DNA of 43,822 nucleotides from CAYJLC01 sp044426355. Lineage in GTDB: Bacteria > Bacillota > Clostridia > Oscillospirales > Butyricicoccaceae. The DNA lies in the NCBI GenBank assembly GCA_044426355.1, contig JAWXUO010000009.1, forward strand, positions 1 through 43,822, written 5' to 3'. The stretch's first letter is position 1. The number at the start of each line of letters is the position of its first letter. Of the stretch, positions 43,625 through 43,822 are shown piece by piece. Under the pieces are notes generated by a model. That model was given only the letters and a program-made list of their open reading frames with translations, made no database searches and had not been told where the DNA came from. The position numbers and the translations under genes are program-made.

Positions 43625-43822
43625 TTAGTATTTTCCAGAGAAAATATAACGTTTTATGTGTAAAAATGTAATTCTATAACTTGTTCTAATTAAGTTTATT
43701 ACTAAAAGTAGTGTTTTTTCTTTTGACACTCGCCGTTTGGCTTTACTCATTTTATGATTTGTGCTAATTAAGTTTATTACTAAAAGTAGTGTTTTTTCTT
43801 TTGTCACTCGCCGTTTGGCTTT
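43625..43822 (-). other. Reading frame open to the window edge over a 26-residue-period repeat
   Basis: The minus-strand frame is open from the right edge to a TAA at 43627-43625 and crosses both 62-bp repeats. Each repeat encodes KAKRRVxKEKTLLLVINLI; the 78-bp period equals 26 codons, so the peptide repeat stays in frame (differences T/S and S/R). After the second copy comes a basic, aromatic tail ending SGKY. No ribosome site or start is seen. It may be the tail of a repeat protein from beyond the edge or chance coding across an intergenic repeat; the latter seems likelier. Confidence 0.3.
43683..43822. repeat. Two direct copies of a 62-bp repeat, 78-bp period
   Basis: Copies 43683-43744 and 43761-43822 differ at only two positions (T/G in the third base, A/T in the TTTTG-A/T-CACT part) and are separated by 16 bp. 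The copy ends at the very last base of the window, so the array may continue beyond it. Each unit contains a small GCC-AAAC-GGC hairpin (minus strand) and ACTA-CTTT-TAGT. It is not CRISPR-like: the repeat is too long, the spacer too short, and only two copies are visible. Confidence 0.85.

Noticed and set aside
43683..43822. Possible CRISPR array
   Set aside because: Two copies only, 62-bp repeats with a 16-bp spacer and no cas genes; this is a direct repeat of another kind.

Overview
The window is AT-rich and carries densely packed, mostly minus-strand housekeeping genes with strong AGGAGG-type ribosome binding sites and sigma-A-type promoters. Gene content points to a low-GC Gram-positive anaerobe of the class Clostridia. 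It includes a miaB-mutS-mutL-miaA block, FAD-dependent ThyX, split transketolase, the cdaA/cdaR (YbbR) pair, RNase M5, MltG plus U32 peptidase, M42 aminopeptidases and the TIGR03960/TIGR03936 radical-SAM pair. I cannot assign a genus from the sequence alone. The left edge cuts the end of purA and the right edge stops inside a direct repeat, so this may be a whole contig.

Layout, left to right. 1-1893: the purA tail, its terminator, an unlisted 49-codon minus-strand ORF, a dyad-rich control region and a monocistronic iron-type alcohol dehydrogenase on the plus strand. 1898-15740: one minus-strand operon read from a strong promoter at 15710-15738. Its order is miaB, mutS, mutL, miaA, an HlyD-like membrane protein, a cation diffusion facilitator, a lipoprotein, an orphan PhoB-type response regulator and the two radical-SAM-linked genes. 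15858-29174: a second long minus-strand gene train from a promoter at 29146-29174. Its order is a TagA/WecG glycosyltransferase, thyX, DUF2156, GNAT, an unknown polytopic membrane protein, mltG, a U32 peptidase, alaS, a HIT protein, comEC, holA and rnmV. 29239-31115: a monocistronic plus-strand Na/Pi cotransporter.

31170-41029: a third minus-strand train from a promoter ahead of cdaA. It runs cdaA, cdaR, an FAD dehydrogenase (COG2509 type), an RseC-like cysteine protein, murD, three tandem M42 aminopeptidases and a YnbB-type PLP enzyme. 41274-43568: the split transketolase genes, followed after only 7 bp by the RNase P RNA gene and its terminator. 43683-43822: two copies of a 62-bp repeat with a 78-bp period, running into the window edge.

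Most of the window is ordinary core genome: DNA mismatch repair, tRNA modification and charging, RNA processing, wall synthesis, c-di-AMP signalling and peptide turnover. I found no defence system, prophage, insertion sequence or CRISPR array. The points most worth a second look are the right-edge repeat with an open 26-residue-period reading frame, the concentric dyads upstream of the alcohol dehydrogenase, the unlisted small ORF, the tandem M42 trio with a solitary murD, the degenerate metallo-beta-lactamase half of ComEC, the MutL endonuclease-motif change, the unknown membrane gene coupled to mltG, and rnpB abutting the transketolase operon.
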